DNA of 51,718 nucleotides. Source: an uncultured Chloroflexus sp. GTDB taxonomy: Bacteria > Chloroflexota > Chloroflexia > Chloroflexales > Chloroflexaceae. Position numbers and translations under genes: made by a program. A model generated the notes under the pieces. It searched no databases. It was not told the DNA's origin and was given only the letters and a program-made list of their open reading frames with translations. How positions within the stretch are numbered: position 1 is the first letter of the stretch; the number at the start of each line of letters is the position of its first letter. Positions 16,670 through 26,981 of this stretch are shown one piece after another. The stretch lies in assembly GCF_937129525.1 (NCBI RefSeq), contig NZ_CAKZNK010000019.1:1-51718 (forward strand), in the 5' to 3' direction.

Positions 16670-18130
16670 TCACTCCGTTTCTAAAATCCCTTCCAGCCGT
16701 GATGGTTGCGGCGCTGCCTGCGTCTGCCGACCAAAATTGTCGCGGCGGAAGACGATGTTGCCGGCAGCCATAGTCAGCATTACCTGTCCCTTCAGCCGCT
16801 GGCCGCGCAGCGGCGTGTTCTTCCCCAGTGACACGAAATGTTCCGGTTCGACCACCCAACTGCGTTCGGGATCGAAGATCACAATATCGGCAGTCGCGCC
16901 CGGGCGCAGGTTAGCAGGTGAACGGTTCAAGACCTGCGCTGGCCCCTCAGTTAGTTTTGCAATCAGGTTAACAATATCCATCTCACCTCGATGAACGAGG
17001 GTAAGGGTCAATGCCAGCGCCGTCTCAAGCCCGCTAATGCCGGGTGGCGCGATGCCATATTCGCACTCGCGATCAACCAGCGCCTGAGGGGCGTGGTCAA
17101 CCGCAATGGCGTCGATCACCCCATCGCGCAACCCTTCAACCAGCGCCTCAATATGTTCGACACTGCGCAATGGTGGCTCGACCCGCGTACAACTGTCGTA
17201 AGGCGGGAGCAAAGCCGGATTGAGCCACGACGGCAGACTCAGATCAGGATGCGCTCCAGGTCGGCTGGTTTCAATCTCGTTCCGCTCTTCCAGCCAGCCT
17301 AGCAGCCAGCGGTCGGTCAGGGTAAGGTGATGAGGTGTTACTTCCGCTGTTACCCGTGCGCCGCGCGCGCGCGCGGCGCGGATGAGCGCCACGCTGCCGG
17401 CAGTGCTGACCCGGCTAATATGCAGGTGAGCGCCGGTTGCTTCGGCCAGGGCAATGTCGCGGGCAACGATTGCTTCTTCGGCGGCAGCAGGGATTCCAGG
17501 CAATCCCAGGCGGGTACTGACCGCGCCTTCGTGGGCAACCCCTCCGGCAGCCAGTTGTGGATCCTGACAACTAACCATCACCGGCAGCCCCAGCGCGGCA
17601 GCATAGGCCAGCGCGTTGCGCATCAACCCCGCGTCGGCGATTGTTCGTCCGCCATCACTGAAGGCAATGCAACCCGCTTCAGCCAGTTCGCGCATCTCGC
17701 TCAGCACGCGCCCTTCGTTGCCCAGCGTCAGCGCGCCGATCAGATCGATCCGCACCTTGCCGAAACGGTCGGCCAGTTCACGTAATTGGCGAACTGTGGC
17801 GGCATTGTCTGGAGTTGGGCGAGTGGTAGGCCGCGCGCAGAGTGTGGTAAATCCGCCAATGGCAGCGGCAGCGCTGGCGCTGGCAATCGTCTCTTTGTGC
17901 TCTTCTCCGGGCTGGCGCAGATGGGTATGCAAGTCGGTAAATCCCGGCGCAACGACGCAACCGCGCGCGTTGATCACTTCCACATCTGGACCCGGCGGCT
18001 CTCGTTCGCTGTGCAGGTCGGCGAGGTCGTATAATCGTTCGACTTTGCCATTGGTAACCAGAATATCGCCAATGGTAGCTACCCGGTTGGCCGGATCGAT
18101 AATGGTGCCATTTTTGATGAGATATCGCAT
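16670..18130 (-). CDS. pyrC: Dihydroorotase, type I, with a substituted metal ligand
   Basis: A 486-residue amidohydrolase that would cyclise carbamoyl-aspartate in pyrimidine synthesis. Seen motifs are DLHTHLRQPGEEHKET (His68, His70, Arg72), AFSDGG (Asp159), LHISRVST (His237) and AIAVDHAPQ (Asp345). The usual HCED motif reads SCQD (Ser187), so a normally conserved metal-binding His is absent. About 25 extra residues lie between HHLTLTDR and YDSCTRVEPPLR, making it longer than the usual 420-430. It starts at an ATG after GGGAGG, 11 bp downstream of pyrB. It may be active with a single metal or be a structural partner of PyrB. Confidence 0.85.
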   Translation of the reverse strand: MRYLIKNGTIIDPANRVATIGDILVTNGKVERLYDLADLHSEREPPGPDVEVINARGCVVAPGFTDLHTHLRQPGEEHKETIASASAAAAIGGFTTLCARPTTRPTPDNAATVRQLRELADRFGKVRIDLIGALTLGNEGRVLSEMRELAEAGCIAFSDGGRTIADAGLMRNALAYAAALGLPVMVSCQDPQLAAGGVAHEGAVSTRLGLPGIPAAAEEAIVARDIALAEATGAHLHISRVSTAGSVALIRAARARGARVTAEVTPHHLTLTDRWLLGWLEERNEIETSRPGAHPDLSLPSWLNPALLPPYDSCTRVEPPLRSVEHIEALVEGLRDGVIDAIAVDHAPQALVDRECEYGIAPPGISGLETALALTLTLVHRGEMDIVNLIAKLTEGPAQVLNRSPANLRPGATADIVIFDPERSWVVEPEHFVSLGKNTPLRGQRLKGQVMLTMAAGNIVFRRDNFGRQTQAAPQPSRLEGILETE

Positions 18131-18141
18131 CGGAACCTCCC

Positions 18142-19687
<1,546 letters not shown>

Positions 19688-19729
19688 TCAGGCCGGGTTG
19701 AATTCAGATTCATCGAATGACTCCTTCAC

Positions 19730-19743
19730 AGCCTCACGGGACT
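19730..19743 (-). promoter_or_regulatory. PyrR-binding RNA motif in the pyr leader
   Basis: The minus-strand sequence AGTCCCGTGAGGCT fits every position of the known PyrR-binding loop consensus ARUCCNGNGAGGYU. It is framed by ACAG and CTGT, and then by CCTT and AAGG with an internal bulge, giving the expected anti-antiterminator hairpin. It lies between the promoter (19761-19789) and the terminator (19642-19675). Confidence 0.85.
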
Positions 19744-19760
19744 GTATTAAAGGTGTCGTG

Positions 19761-19789
19761 ATCGTATCACATCCCCAACTACCCGTCAA
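19761..19789 (-). promoter_or_regulatory. Promoter of the pyrRBC operon
   Basis: On the minus strand TTGACG (19784-19789) and TACGAT (19761-19766) are spaced by exactly 17 bp, with a TGA just before the -10 giving an extended element. A transcript would start near 19754 and carry the PyrR motif within its first 30 bases. Confidence 0.75.
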
Positions 19790-20113
19790 TGTCAATCCTG
19801 CTCGTCGCGTGTGCCATCTCTGCTGATCGCTATGCCTGACGGTTGCACATTTCACATCAATCCGGGTTCAGGGGTTCTTTCAGATTGGCTGCTGCGATGC
19901 CTGGCCCTGTCTCTGCCTGATCGTGTTCCCTCACGACAGCCGGGAATTGCGACTGACCGGCTTCCAATCGCGCGATGCCATCCTTGCCAGCTTGCAATTC
20001 CCGTCAGACTGCGTAATCTCTTTGTCGCGCAACAAATAATGGCGAAACATGGTACCATACGTTCAAGTGAGACTCAACTGCGCGCCGTAAGGCGCTTCGC
20101 CGGAGATATAGTT

Positions 20114-21253
20114 ATGCCGCGAGTCCTGATTTTGCATGCATCGGTCGGCACCGGTCACAAACGTGCTGCCGAAGCACTGGCTGCCGCCTTCAGTCGTCGC
20201 CAACCCGGCGAAGTTCGGGTGGAAGACGTGCTTGACCATACGTCGCGCCTGTTTCGTCTCGCCTATGCTCGTTCCTACCTCGAACTGACCGATCGGGCGC
20301 CGCTGGTGTGGGGCTATTTCTACACGCAGACCAACGCCGATCCGAACCTGGCTGAGATTACCAACAACATTCGCAAGCTGGTCGAAAGTATTGGCACCAA
20401 CGGCCTGAAAGAGGTGTTGCGCGCTTTCCAGCCCGAAGTGATCATCTGCACCCACTTCTTGCCGATGGAGTTGCTGGTCGGCTATAAGCGCAGCGCTCGT
20501 CTGACCGAGCCAATCTATTGTGTGATTACCGATTATGCCGCCCATACCTTCTGGACGTATACCGAAATTGATGGCTATTTCGTTGGCGATGAGCAAACGC
20601 GCGCGCAACTGATCGAACGGGGAATTAGCCCCCAACAGATTGTGGTGAGTGGCATTCCCATCGATCCCGCTCTCGCCCAGCCCAACGATTGTCGCCAGGC
20701 TCGTATCCGCCGCGATCTACCCCTGCAAGGCACCGTTATTACCCTGTTTGGCGGTGGCGTGGATGATGACCACGTGCGCCAGATTGTCAGCGGCTTGATG
20801 CAAAGTCCGCTGAAAGCGACCCTGGTCGTTGTCGCCGGTCGGAATACAACCCTGGTTGAGACGTTGAGCGATTTTATCTCAACTCCGAATATTGATCTGC
20901 GGGTTCTGGGTTTTATCGATTATGTTGATGACCTGATTACGGCGAGTGATCTGGTGATCACCAAGGCCGGCGGTCTGATCGTCAGCGAGGTGCTGGCTCG
21001 CGGCACCCCGATGATTATCATCGACCCGATCCCTGGTCACGAAGAGTGGAATGCCGATTACGTCGTTAGTACCGGCAGTGGCATTCAGTTGCGGATGTGT
21101 GAGTCGACCCCGCGCGCAGTGTTGAACCTGCTCAATCATCCCACTATGCTGAGCGAGATGCGCAAGTGTGCCCAGGCGGCGGCGCGACCAAGGGCAGCGC
21201 TCGATATTGCCGAAAAGGTGATCGCCGATCTCGAACGGCACCGCTACGATTGA
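20114..21253 (+). CDS. MGDG-synthase-type glycosyltransferase (GT28), first of a tandem pair
   Basis: A 379-residue peripheral membrane enzyme that would transfer a hexose from a UDP-sugar to diacylglycerol. The N-terminal lipid-acceptor domain opens with ILHASVGTGHKRAAEAL, and THFLPMELLVGYK lies near residue 120. The C-terminal donor domain holds LVITKAGGLIVSEVLARGTP and DPIPGHEEWNADYV (about 295-330). The ATG at 20114 has GGAGA upstream; the frame continues further up without similarity. It is followed after 7 bp by a second, divergent member. Phototrophic Chloroflexi contain MGDG and DGDG, so the pair may add the two sugars in turn, which is an inference. Confidence 0.87.
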   Translation: MPRVLILHASVGTGHKRAAEALAAAFSRRQPGEVRVEDVLDHTSRLFRLAYARSYLELTDRAPLVWGYFYTQTNADPNLAEITNNIRKLVESIGTNGLKEVLRAFQPEVIICTHFLPMELLVGYKRSARLTEPIYCVITDYAAHTFWTYTEIDGYFVGDEQTRAQLIERGISPQQIVVSGIPIDPALAQPNDCRQARIRRDLPLQGTVITLFGGGVDDDHVRQIVSGLMQSPLKATLVVVAGRNTTLVETLSDFISTPNIDLRVLGFIDYVDDLITASDLVITKAGGLIVSEVLARGTPMIIIDPIPGHEEWNADYVVSTGSGIQLRMCESTPRAVLNLLNHPTMLSEMRKCAQAAARPRAALDIAEKVIADLERHRYD

Positions 21254-21260
21254 CAATCTT

Positions 21261-22412
21261 ATGAATCGACAACCGATCGATGTCCTGTTTGCTATTTCAG
21301 ATACCGGCGGCGGTCACCGCAGCGCAGCCGTCGCCATCAGCGCGGCGCTCGAACAGATGTCAGGTGACGCAATCAGTTGGGCTATCGAAGATATTTTGCG
21401 CGCCACTAATGTGCCCGGCGTGCGCAGCGCCCCTGGTCTGTATGATCAGCTTTCGACCCGCTGGCTGAAGTTGTATAACTTCTCGTTTCAGTTGACCAAT
21501 TCCGGCTCTACCGTGAGTTTTCTCTCGCGCGTGGTCTATCTGATCGCTCGCCAGAATCTTGAACGCTTGCTGGCTGAACGCCAACCGCGCCTGGTCGTGG
21601 TGACCCATCCACTGGTTCATCGCCTGGTCTGCGCGGCCCGGCGACGGCGCCGTAATGCTTTTGGCGTGGTGACGGTTGTGACCGATCTCGTGACACTCCA
21701 CGCCTCCTGGAGTTATCCCGGTGTCGATCTCGCCCTGACGCCAACCGATGAGGCTTATCGTCTGATGCACAAACGTGGCATGAAGCCGAGTCAGTTGCAG
21801 CGTTGCGGCTTTCCCGTACATCCGAAGTTTGCCGCCGAGAACCGCGATGCGGTCACTGTTCGCCGCGCGCTGGGGTTTGACCCCGATCGCTTTACCGTCC
21901 TGTTGACCGCCGGCGGTGTCGGATCGGGTCGCCTCGGTGAGCTGGTGCAGGCGCTCGAGCAACAACTACCCGATAAGCAGTTGCTGGTCGTAACGGGCAA
22001 GAATCGGGCTTTGTTCGAGGAATTGCAACGCGGGCCGCGCTCGTCCTATACCCATCTGTTTGGGTTTGTCAATAATATGGAAGAGCTGATGGCTGCCAGC
22101 GATGTGGTGGTGACCAAAGCCGGCCCCGGTACGTTGATGGAAGCCCTGGTGATGCGCAAGCCGGTGATCGTGACCGAAGCAGTTGGGATCCAGGAACACG
22201 GCAATATTGACTTTGTGCTGAATTACGAGCTGGGATTCTTTTGCCCGACGACCGAGCGTATCGTCGCGGCGATTGGTAGTCTCGAAGACCCGGCGCGCTA
22301 TGCAGCCACTGTCGAGCGCCTGAAGCATGCAGTTCCCCGCGATGGCGCAATGCAAATTGCTCGCGTTATCCATCAGCGCCTGGCGTTGCAGTCGCAGCGT
22401 CGTCATGGGTAG
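21261..22412 (+). CDS. MGDG-synthase-type glycosyltransferase (GT28), second of a tandem pair
   Basis: A 383-residue enzyme of the same family as its upstream neighbour but clearly divergent. ISDTGGGHRSAAVAIS marks the acceptor domain and VVTHPLVHRLV the mid-domain loop. VVVTKAGPGTLMEALVMRKP with EAVGIQEHGNIDFVLNYE forms the donor-sugar pocket. The start lies only 7 bp after the previous stop, so the two form one transcript. The different donor-site sequence (AGPGTLMEA against AGGLIVSEV) suggests a different sugar or acceptor. It could act on MGDG to make DGDG or make another glycolipid. Confidence 0.86.
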   Translation: MNRQPIDVLFAISDTGGGHRSAAVAISAALEQMSGDAISWAIEDILRATNVPGVRSAPGLYDQLSTRWLKLYNFSFQLTNSGSTVSFLSRVVYLIARQNLERLLAERQPRLVVVTHPLVHRLVCAARRRRRNAFGVVTVVTDLVTLHASWSYPGVDLALTPTDEAYRLMHKRGMKPSQLQRCGFPVHPKFAAENRDAVTVRRALGFDPDRFTVLLTAGGVGSGRLGELVQALEQQLPDKQLLVVTGKNRALFEELQRGPRSSYTHLFGFVNNMEELMAASDVVVTKAGPGTLMEALVMRKPVIVTEAVGIQEHGNIDFVLNYELGFFCPTTERIVAAIGSLEDPARYAATVERLKHAVPRDGAMQIARVIHQRLALQSQRRHG

Positions 22413-22557
22413 CGAGCGATCGGCAATTGCGTGTTGCTGTGGCGACGCGCTGGCACAATTGTGATGCCGATCCCACCGGATGATCGCGGGTGATGCCCGG
22501 TGCCATCAGCCTGGCAATACCCGGCGCGCGCTGACGACTGCTCCATTGCGGATCGTT

Positions 22558-23499
22558 TCACTCTGCGCCGCTTCCTGCCTGGCGCAACAGCCGGCTTAAC
22601 AGCTCTTGTACCAGCGTCTGCCCCCGTAGTTGTCGGCGCCAGTGTTCGGGAATCCCGCTCAATCCGTAGCGAATCCCGGCGATGCCACCTGCAACACAGG
22701 CCGTGGTATCGGTATCGTGGCCAAGCGCAATGGCTACCCGCACAGCGCGCGCGTAATCGGCGCTTTGTTGAACGGCCCACCGCGCCGAGCGGAGCGTATC
22801 GACGACGTAGCCCTTGCCCTCTCCTGGTGACAGATCGTCTGGACGAATGTGGCGCTCAAGTTCTATTCTGGCCTGCCCGTCGCCGTAGATTTCACGCAAG
22901 CGGTTGGTGGCTCGCTCCCAGGCTGCCGGATCGCCGGCCAGCTCATAGCGCGCCCACAAGCAATACAAGGCGCAACAGACCTGCGCTCGCAGGTGACCAT
23001 GTGTCGGCAACGATTGCATATGCGCGTCGGCTACCAGTTCGTGATCACTACCGATATGCCATAACGCCAGCGGGAGCACTCGCATAAGCGAACCGTTCCC
23101 GTTATCATATTCGCCAGCCGGCCCGGAACGATTGGGGGGAATGCCGCTCTGCAACGCATGAATGGCTTTGACTGTCTGAATGCCGGCATCGAATACCACG
23201 CCATCGGGTGTGTACGCGCATTGCTCGTACCAGGACCGAATCTTGAGCGCAAAATCGTTCAGATCGAGCCGATCACACGCCAGCAACGAATCAAGCAGGG
23301 CGAGCGCCAATGCGCCATCATCCGACCAGGTGCCCGGCGGCACACCGGGGTGACTGCGCTGGAAGCCGACCGGCGGCTCCATGTCGATCTGGGCCAATGG
23401 TGGCAGCTCTGTGGGGGAATGAAATTCATACGGCACGCCAAGCGCGTCGCCGATGAGTAATCCGAATAGTCCGCCGGCAATGCGTTCGGATCGCTCCAT
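22558..23499 (-). CDS. ADP-ribosylglycohydrolase family protein
   Basis: A 313-residue all-helical hydrolase of the DraG/ARH family, which removes ADP-ribose from proteins or cleaves related N- or O-glycosidic bonds using two Mg ions. The metal motifs GTWSDDGALALALLDSLL near residue 58 and ALGHDTDTTACVAGGIAGI near 253 are both present. YDNGNGSLMRVLPLALW lies near 130. The ATG is preceded by GAGGAG. No nitrogenase or DraT gene is in the window, so a nitrogenase-specific role is unsupported. It is monocistronic between the glycosyltransferases and the haem genes. Confidence 0.87.
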   Translation of the reverse strand: MERSERIAGGLFGLLIGDALGVPYEFHSPTELPPLAQIDMEPPVGFQRSHPGVPPGTWSDDGALALALLDSLLACDRLDLNDFALKIRSWYEQCAYTPDGVVFDAGIQTVKAIHALQSGIPPNRSGPAGEYDNGNGSLMRVLPLALWHIGSDHELVADAHMQSLPTHGHLRAQVCCALYCLWARYELAGDPAAWERATNRLREIYGDGQARIELERHIRPDDLSPGEGKGYVVDTLRSARWAVQQSADYARAVRVAIALGHDTDTTACVAGGIAGIRYGLSGIPEHWRRQLRGQTLVQELLSRLLRQAGSGAE

Positions 23500-23574
23500 G
23501 GTGTGCTCCTCGTTTCATGACGGTGCCTATGATCTGTGCTCATTGTATCGAGTCCGGCAGATATTTGCACCAAC

Positions 23575-23604
23575 AAAAAAAGGGCGGGTACTCAACCCGC
23601 CCTT
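23575..23604 (-). terminator. Intrinsic terminator after the haem oxidase gene
   Basis: On the minus strand a 10-bp perfect stem (arms 23580-23589 and 23595-23604, 5-base loop) is followed by seven T residues. It closes the hemY transcript about 20 bases after its stop. Confidence 0.88.
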
Positions 23605-23625
23605 GCGTCTGAGCAGCACTGTTAT

Positions 23626-25050
23626 CTACCCCAGGGCCTGCTCCAGCGTACCGGTCGTTGTTCCCTGAGCGTCCAGCGCAGCCGCGATTCGTTCGCCAGC
23701 TTGCGCGCCGCTGGCCCAGGTCTTTGGCACGCCGACACCACCGCGATAGCTGCCGGTCAATTGCAGGGTTGGCCAGCGTTGTTCCAGCCGTTCGAGCGCC
23801 GCAATCCGCTCGCGATGACCGAAGGTGTATTGCGGAATGGCGTAACGCCAGCGTGTCACATGGGTGAGCAGCGGTTGTCCGCTGATCCCAAGCACCTGCT
23901 GGTTGTCGCGAATCGCCGCTTCGATCAGGGCCTCTTCGCTCTGTTCGGCCAGTTCGGGTCGAATAGCTCCGCCGACCAGCGTGATCGTCAGTGCCCGGTC
24001 GGTGGGTGCGACGTGGGGGAACAGGCTCGAAGCCCACAGAATGCCAAGGAAGTGTCGCCGCTCGCTCGACGGCGCCAGCACGCCAAACCCGTTCAATTCG
24101 CGCGAGAGTTGATCGCGGCGGAAGCCAAGGTGAACGACGGCCACCGGCGCATACGGAATGGCGCGCAACGCCCCGGCTGCCGTCGCATCGAGTGTCTCGA
24201 TCAGATCGGCAGCGGCGTAGGCCGGCGTGGCAATAATCACACTGCGCGCCGTTACCGTTTCGAGTTCACCAGTGCCATCGATGGTTACCTCCCAGGAGTT
24301 GTTGCGATAGCGCAACCCCACCGCTCGCCGTCCCGTCCAGACATTGTTTGCCCCCAACGCGCGGGCCAATGCCCGCGGCCATTCGGCCAGACCATCGCGG
24401 AAGCTAAAGGTGCGACTCCGCATCTTCGGCTCGCTCACGGCAGGCTTCGGTCTGGGCGCGCTCAACATGCCGCGCGCGATGCTGCCGCTGCGTTGCGCCG
24501 CTTCCCATAGGGATGGAAAGACCGCCGCAACCGATAATTGATTCGGGTCGCCAGCATACACACCGGCCACAAAGGGATCAAGCAGGCGCGCCGTCGCTTC
24601 GGGTCCGATCCGGCGGCTAAAGAAAGCAGCCACACTCTCTTCAGTGCCGGTTGCGGCATGTGGCGCAACCGGTTCGGCCAGCGCCCGCAGCTTGCCGCGC
24701 CACGAGAGCAGGCGGGTCGTTACCAGCCCAATCGGCGACGTGGGAATCTCAATCGGTTGGCCATTGATCAGAATGAAGCGTCGCTTGCCACAGCGCGCGG
24801 CTGGCGTGATGCGCTCGCGCAACCCCAGATCGATCAATTCATTCCAGAGTCGGGTGTCTTTTGTGCCCAGGGTATTCGGCCCACAGTCGAGCGTAAATCC
24901 ATCCTGCGTTTTGATGCTATGGATGACTCCCCCTACGCGATTGGCCGCTTCGATGACCAGCACGCGATAGCCCCGCTTATGCAGGGTATACGCTGCCGCC
25001 AATCCGCCAATGCCGCCGCCGATCACGACACTGTCATAGCCTGGCATCAT
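23626..25050 (-). CDS. hemY: Protoporphyrinogen oxidase, HemY/HemG flavoprotein
   Basis: A 474-residue FAD enzyme that oxidises protoporphyrinogen IX, or coproporphyrinogen III in the Gram-positive-type pathway. The dinucleotide motif VVIGGGIGGLAAAYTLHKRG is at residues 8-27. EAANRVGGVIHSI follows, and the C-terminal QLTGSYRGGVGVPKTWASG holds the FAD-closing glycine-rich segment. The start is one of two adjacent ATGs behind GGCGGAG. It lies downstream of hemN on the same strand with a 196-bp gap. Family members often use oxygen, in contrast to HemN. Substrate specificity is not clear. Confidence 0.9.
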   Translation of the reverse strand: MMPGYDSVVIGGGIGGLAAAYTLHKRGYRVLVIEAANRVGGVIHSIKTQDGFTLDCGPNTLGTKDTRLWNELIDLGLRERITPAARCGKRRFILINGQPIEIPTSPIGLVTTRLLSWRGKLRALAEPVAPHAATGTEESVAAFFSRRIGPEATARLLDPFVAGVYAGDPNQLSVAAVFPSLWEAAQRSGSIARGMLSAPRPKPAVSEPKMRSRTFSFRDGLAEWPRALARALGANNVWTGRRAVGLRYRNNSWEVTIDGTGELETVTARSVIIATPAYAAADLIETLDATAAGALRAIPYAPVAVVHLGFRRDQLSRELNGFGVLAPSSERRHFLGILWASSLFPHVAPTDRALTITLVGGAIRPELAEQSEEALIEAAIRDNQQVLGISGQPLLTHVTRWRYAIPQYTFGHRERIAALERLEQRWPTLQLTGSYRGGVGVPKTWASGAQAGERIAAALDAQGTTTGTLEQALG

Positions 25051-25246
25051 ACTCCGCCTCTCTTCTTGCTGATCGGTAACGCACCGTATTCACCAGATTG
25101 TTTGCCGGTCTCCCTTTAGCAGGAGTTGACCGCGCCGAAAGCGGTGTTCTGCCCATTCGCGCGCCTGACCAACCTCCTCGGCCCTTCCCTGGCAGGTGAA
25201 GTTGGTGGCAAGCGCATTCAACGCGCTCTGGTTGGGTTTGCTCTTA
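25051..25246 (-). other. Gap between hemN and hemY with a possible very small frame
   Basis: This 196-bp spacer carries a minus-strand open frame ending at 25090, with the segment AEEVGQAREWAEHRFRRGQL and good third-position GC. It has no ATG/GTG start with a ribosome site outside the hemN tail and no recognised family. It is unclear whether it is a short gene, a decayed one or chance. Confidence 0.2.
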
Positions 25247-26620
25247 TCATACCGTACTTGAAAAGAGTGGCCGCTCGCTGGCCTGTTGTAAATAGCGATC
25301 AAGCTCCATCGCCAGATTGCGGATGAAAAACCGTCCTCGTTCTGTCACCCTTAACCGGCGCGGCTCCACTTCGACCAGGCCATCGTCGGCATAGGCGGCA
25401 ATCCGTTCGATCTCGCTGGCGAACACGTCGCCAAGACGTTGACCATCAGGCGGCAGCGACAGATCGAAGGGTACCTCAAGATTGCACATCAGATGCATAA
25501 TCGCCTTGCGCCGCCGAATGTCGTCATCGCTCAGCCGCATCCCGCGCGTAATCGGCAACTGGCCGGCGTCAATCGCGCGCTGGTAATGGCCCAAATGCGA
25601 GTCATTTTGCGCATAGCGACCGGCCATGTCACCGATGGCGCTCATGCCGAAGCCGATCTGATGCGGCGCCGGCAAGACCGTATAGCCCATAAAGTTGCGT
25701 TGCAGCCGCCGCTCACGCGCCGCTATTGCCAGTTCGTCATCGGCCAGGGCAAAGTGATCCATCCCGATCCATTCGTAGCCGACTGCCGTCAAGGTGTCAA
25801 TAGCTTGCCGGAAGAGTTGAAACTTTTCATAGCCGGTTGGCAACTGGCGGGCATCAACCCGCTTCTGATTGGGCCGGGCCTGTGGCAGATGGGCATAGCT
25901 GAAACAGGCAATCCGGTCGGGCCGCAGATCGATCATCGCCTGCAAAGTGGCGGCAAAGCTGGCCGGAGTCTGGTACGGCAGGCCGTAGACCAGATCAATG
26001 TTGATGCTGGTAAAACCGGCATCACGCGCTGCTGTAACCACCGTCTCAGTCTGACTCAACGGCTGGATACGGCCAATTGCGATCTGCACCTCCTCGGCAA
26101 TGTCCTGCACGCCAAAGCTGATCCGGTTGAAACCCAGTTCGCGGAAGAGAAAGACCTGCTCGCGACTGCCGATCCGTGGATCAACCTCCAGCGCCACTTC
26201 TGCCTCAGGATCGATGGTAAAAGCAGCCCGCAACATGCCCATTAAACGCCGTGTCTGCGCCTCATCGAGAAAGTTAGGGGTGCCTCCACCCCAATGGAGT
26301 TGCGTGACACGCCGTCCGCGGTTCAACACCGCAGTGACCATTGCCAGTTCGCGCTCGATCCGGTCAAGGTAGTGGTCAACTACGTCGGCCCGTTTGGTCG
26401 AAGTCGCGTTGCAACCACAATAGGCGCAGCGTTCGGCGCAAAAAGGCAAATGAACGTAGACGCTGATCGGGTCGTCGGTAGCGGCGACATCGCGCAGCGC
26501 ATCCAGATAGTCTGCGGCGGTAAAACTGGCACTCCAATGCGGTACGGTGGGGTAACTGGTGTAGCGTGGGCCAGGACGGTTGTAACGATCAATCGTTGCG
26601 TGGCTGATCTCGATAGTCAT
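25247..26620 (-). CDS. hemN: Oxygen-independent coproporphyrinogen III oxidase
   Basis: A 457-residue radical-SAM enzyme that decarboxylates coproporphyrinogen III to protoporphyrinogen IX without oxygen. The four-cysteine motif LPFCAERCAYCGCNATSTKR is that of true HemN enzymes, not of the haem chaperone HemW. N-terminal RYNRPGPRYTSYPTVPHW is the HemN arm. HWGGGTPNFLDEAQ is present, and QRNFMGYTVLPAPHQIGFGMSAI forms the substrate side. The start at 26620 follows AGAGGGG. It is consistent with (bacterio)chlorophyll and haem synthesis under anoxic light. The leader has a hairpin and a possible promoter. Confidence 0.95.
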   Translation of the reverse strand: MTIEISHATIDRYNRPGPRYTSYPTVPHWSASFTAADYLDALRDVAATDDPISVYVHLPFCAERCAYCGCNATSTKRADVVDHYLDRIERELAMVTAVLNRGRRVTQLHWGGGTPNFLDEAQTRRLMGMLRAAFTIDPEAEVALEVDPRIGSREQVFLFRELGFNRISFGVQDIAEEVQIAIGRIQPLSQTETVVTAARDAGFTSINIDLVYGLPYQTPASFAATLQAMIDLRPDRIACFSYAHLPQARPNQKRVDARQLPTGYEKFQLFRQAIDTLTAVGYEWIGMDHFALADDELAIAARERRLQRNFMGYTVLPAPHQIGFGMSAIGDMAGRYAQNDSHLGHYQRAIDAGQLPITRGMRLSDDDIRRRKAIMHLMCNLEVPFDLSLPPDGQRLGDVFASEIERIAAYADDGLVEVEPRRLRVTERGRFFIRNLAMELDRYLQQASERPLFSSTV

Positions 26621-26645
26621 AGCAACCCCTCTTGGCGGCGGATGG

Positions 26646-26668
26646 CGTAGTTTGGTTTTCAAACTACG
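26646..26668 (-). promoter_or_regulatory. Hairpin in the hemN leader
   Basis: A 9-bp perfect stem (26646-26654 with 26660-26668, 5-base loop) ends about 25 bases before the hemN ATG, just upstream of its ribosome site. It could be a stability or control element. It has no T tract and is not a classical terminator. Confidence 0.4.
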
Positions 26669-26724
26669 GAAAGAACGAAAAACCTTAACCCCATGATGTG
26701 CCAAAAAGTGCATGATCAACTCTG

Positions 26725-26733
26725 ATTGTAGCA
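26725..26733 (-). promoter_or_regulatory. Extended -10 promoter for hemN
   Basis: On the minus strand TGC followed by TACAAT forms an extended -10 element about 105 bases before the hemN start. No good -35 is seen. The site is in an AT-rich stretch, as expected for a promoter. Confidence 0.45.
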
Positions 26734-26981
26734 TGATAGTCAATTGTTTGATTATTCGAGCAATTAGTTCGTAGCGGATGGGAAAAGCCATTTTTCCGTA
26801 TAAGAATGCGATGGTTTGCCGCGCAAGCGGCTGAATTCGTTGCGAAAGCGCAATCTTAAATGAGTGTTTTTCTCGCGAATGAAGCTGGTCTCTGGTGCTT
26901 GATCACATCGCCTTGCGATCTCATGCTATACTGTAGTGCTGCATTCCCGGGCAGCGAACCAGATGATGTACGGTGATTTCC

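Noticed and set aside
22558-23499. Nitrogenase-regulating DraG
   Set aside because: The metal motifs fit the broad ADP-ribosylglycohydrolase family, but no nif or draT genes are nearby, so the specific name is not supported.
25090-25302. Minus-strand frame ending at 25090 between hemN and hemY
   Set aside because: Third-position GC is good but there is no credible start outside the hemN coding end and no known family. It is kept only as a remark in the gap entry.
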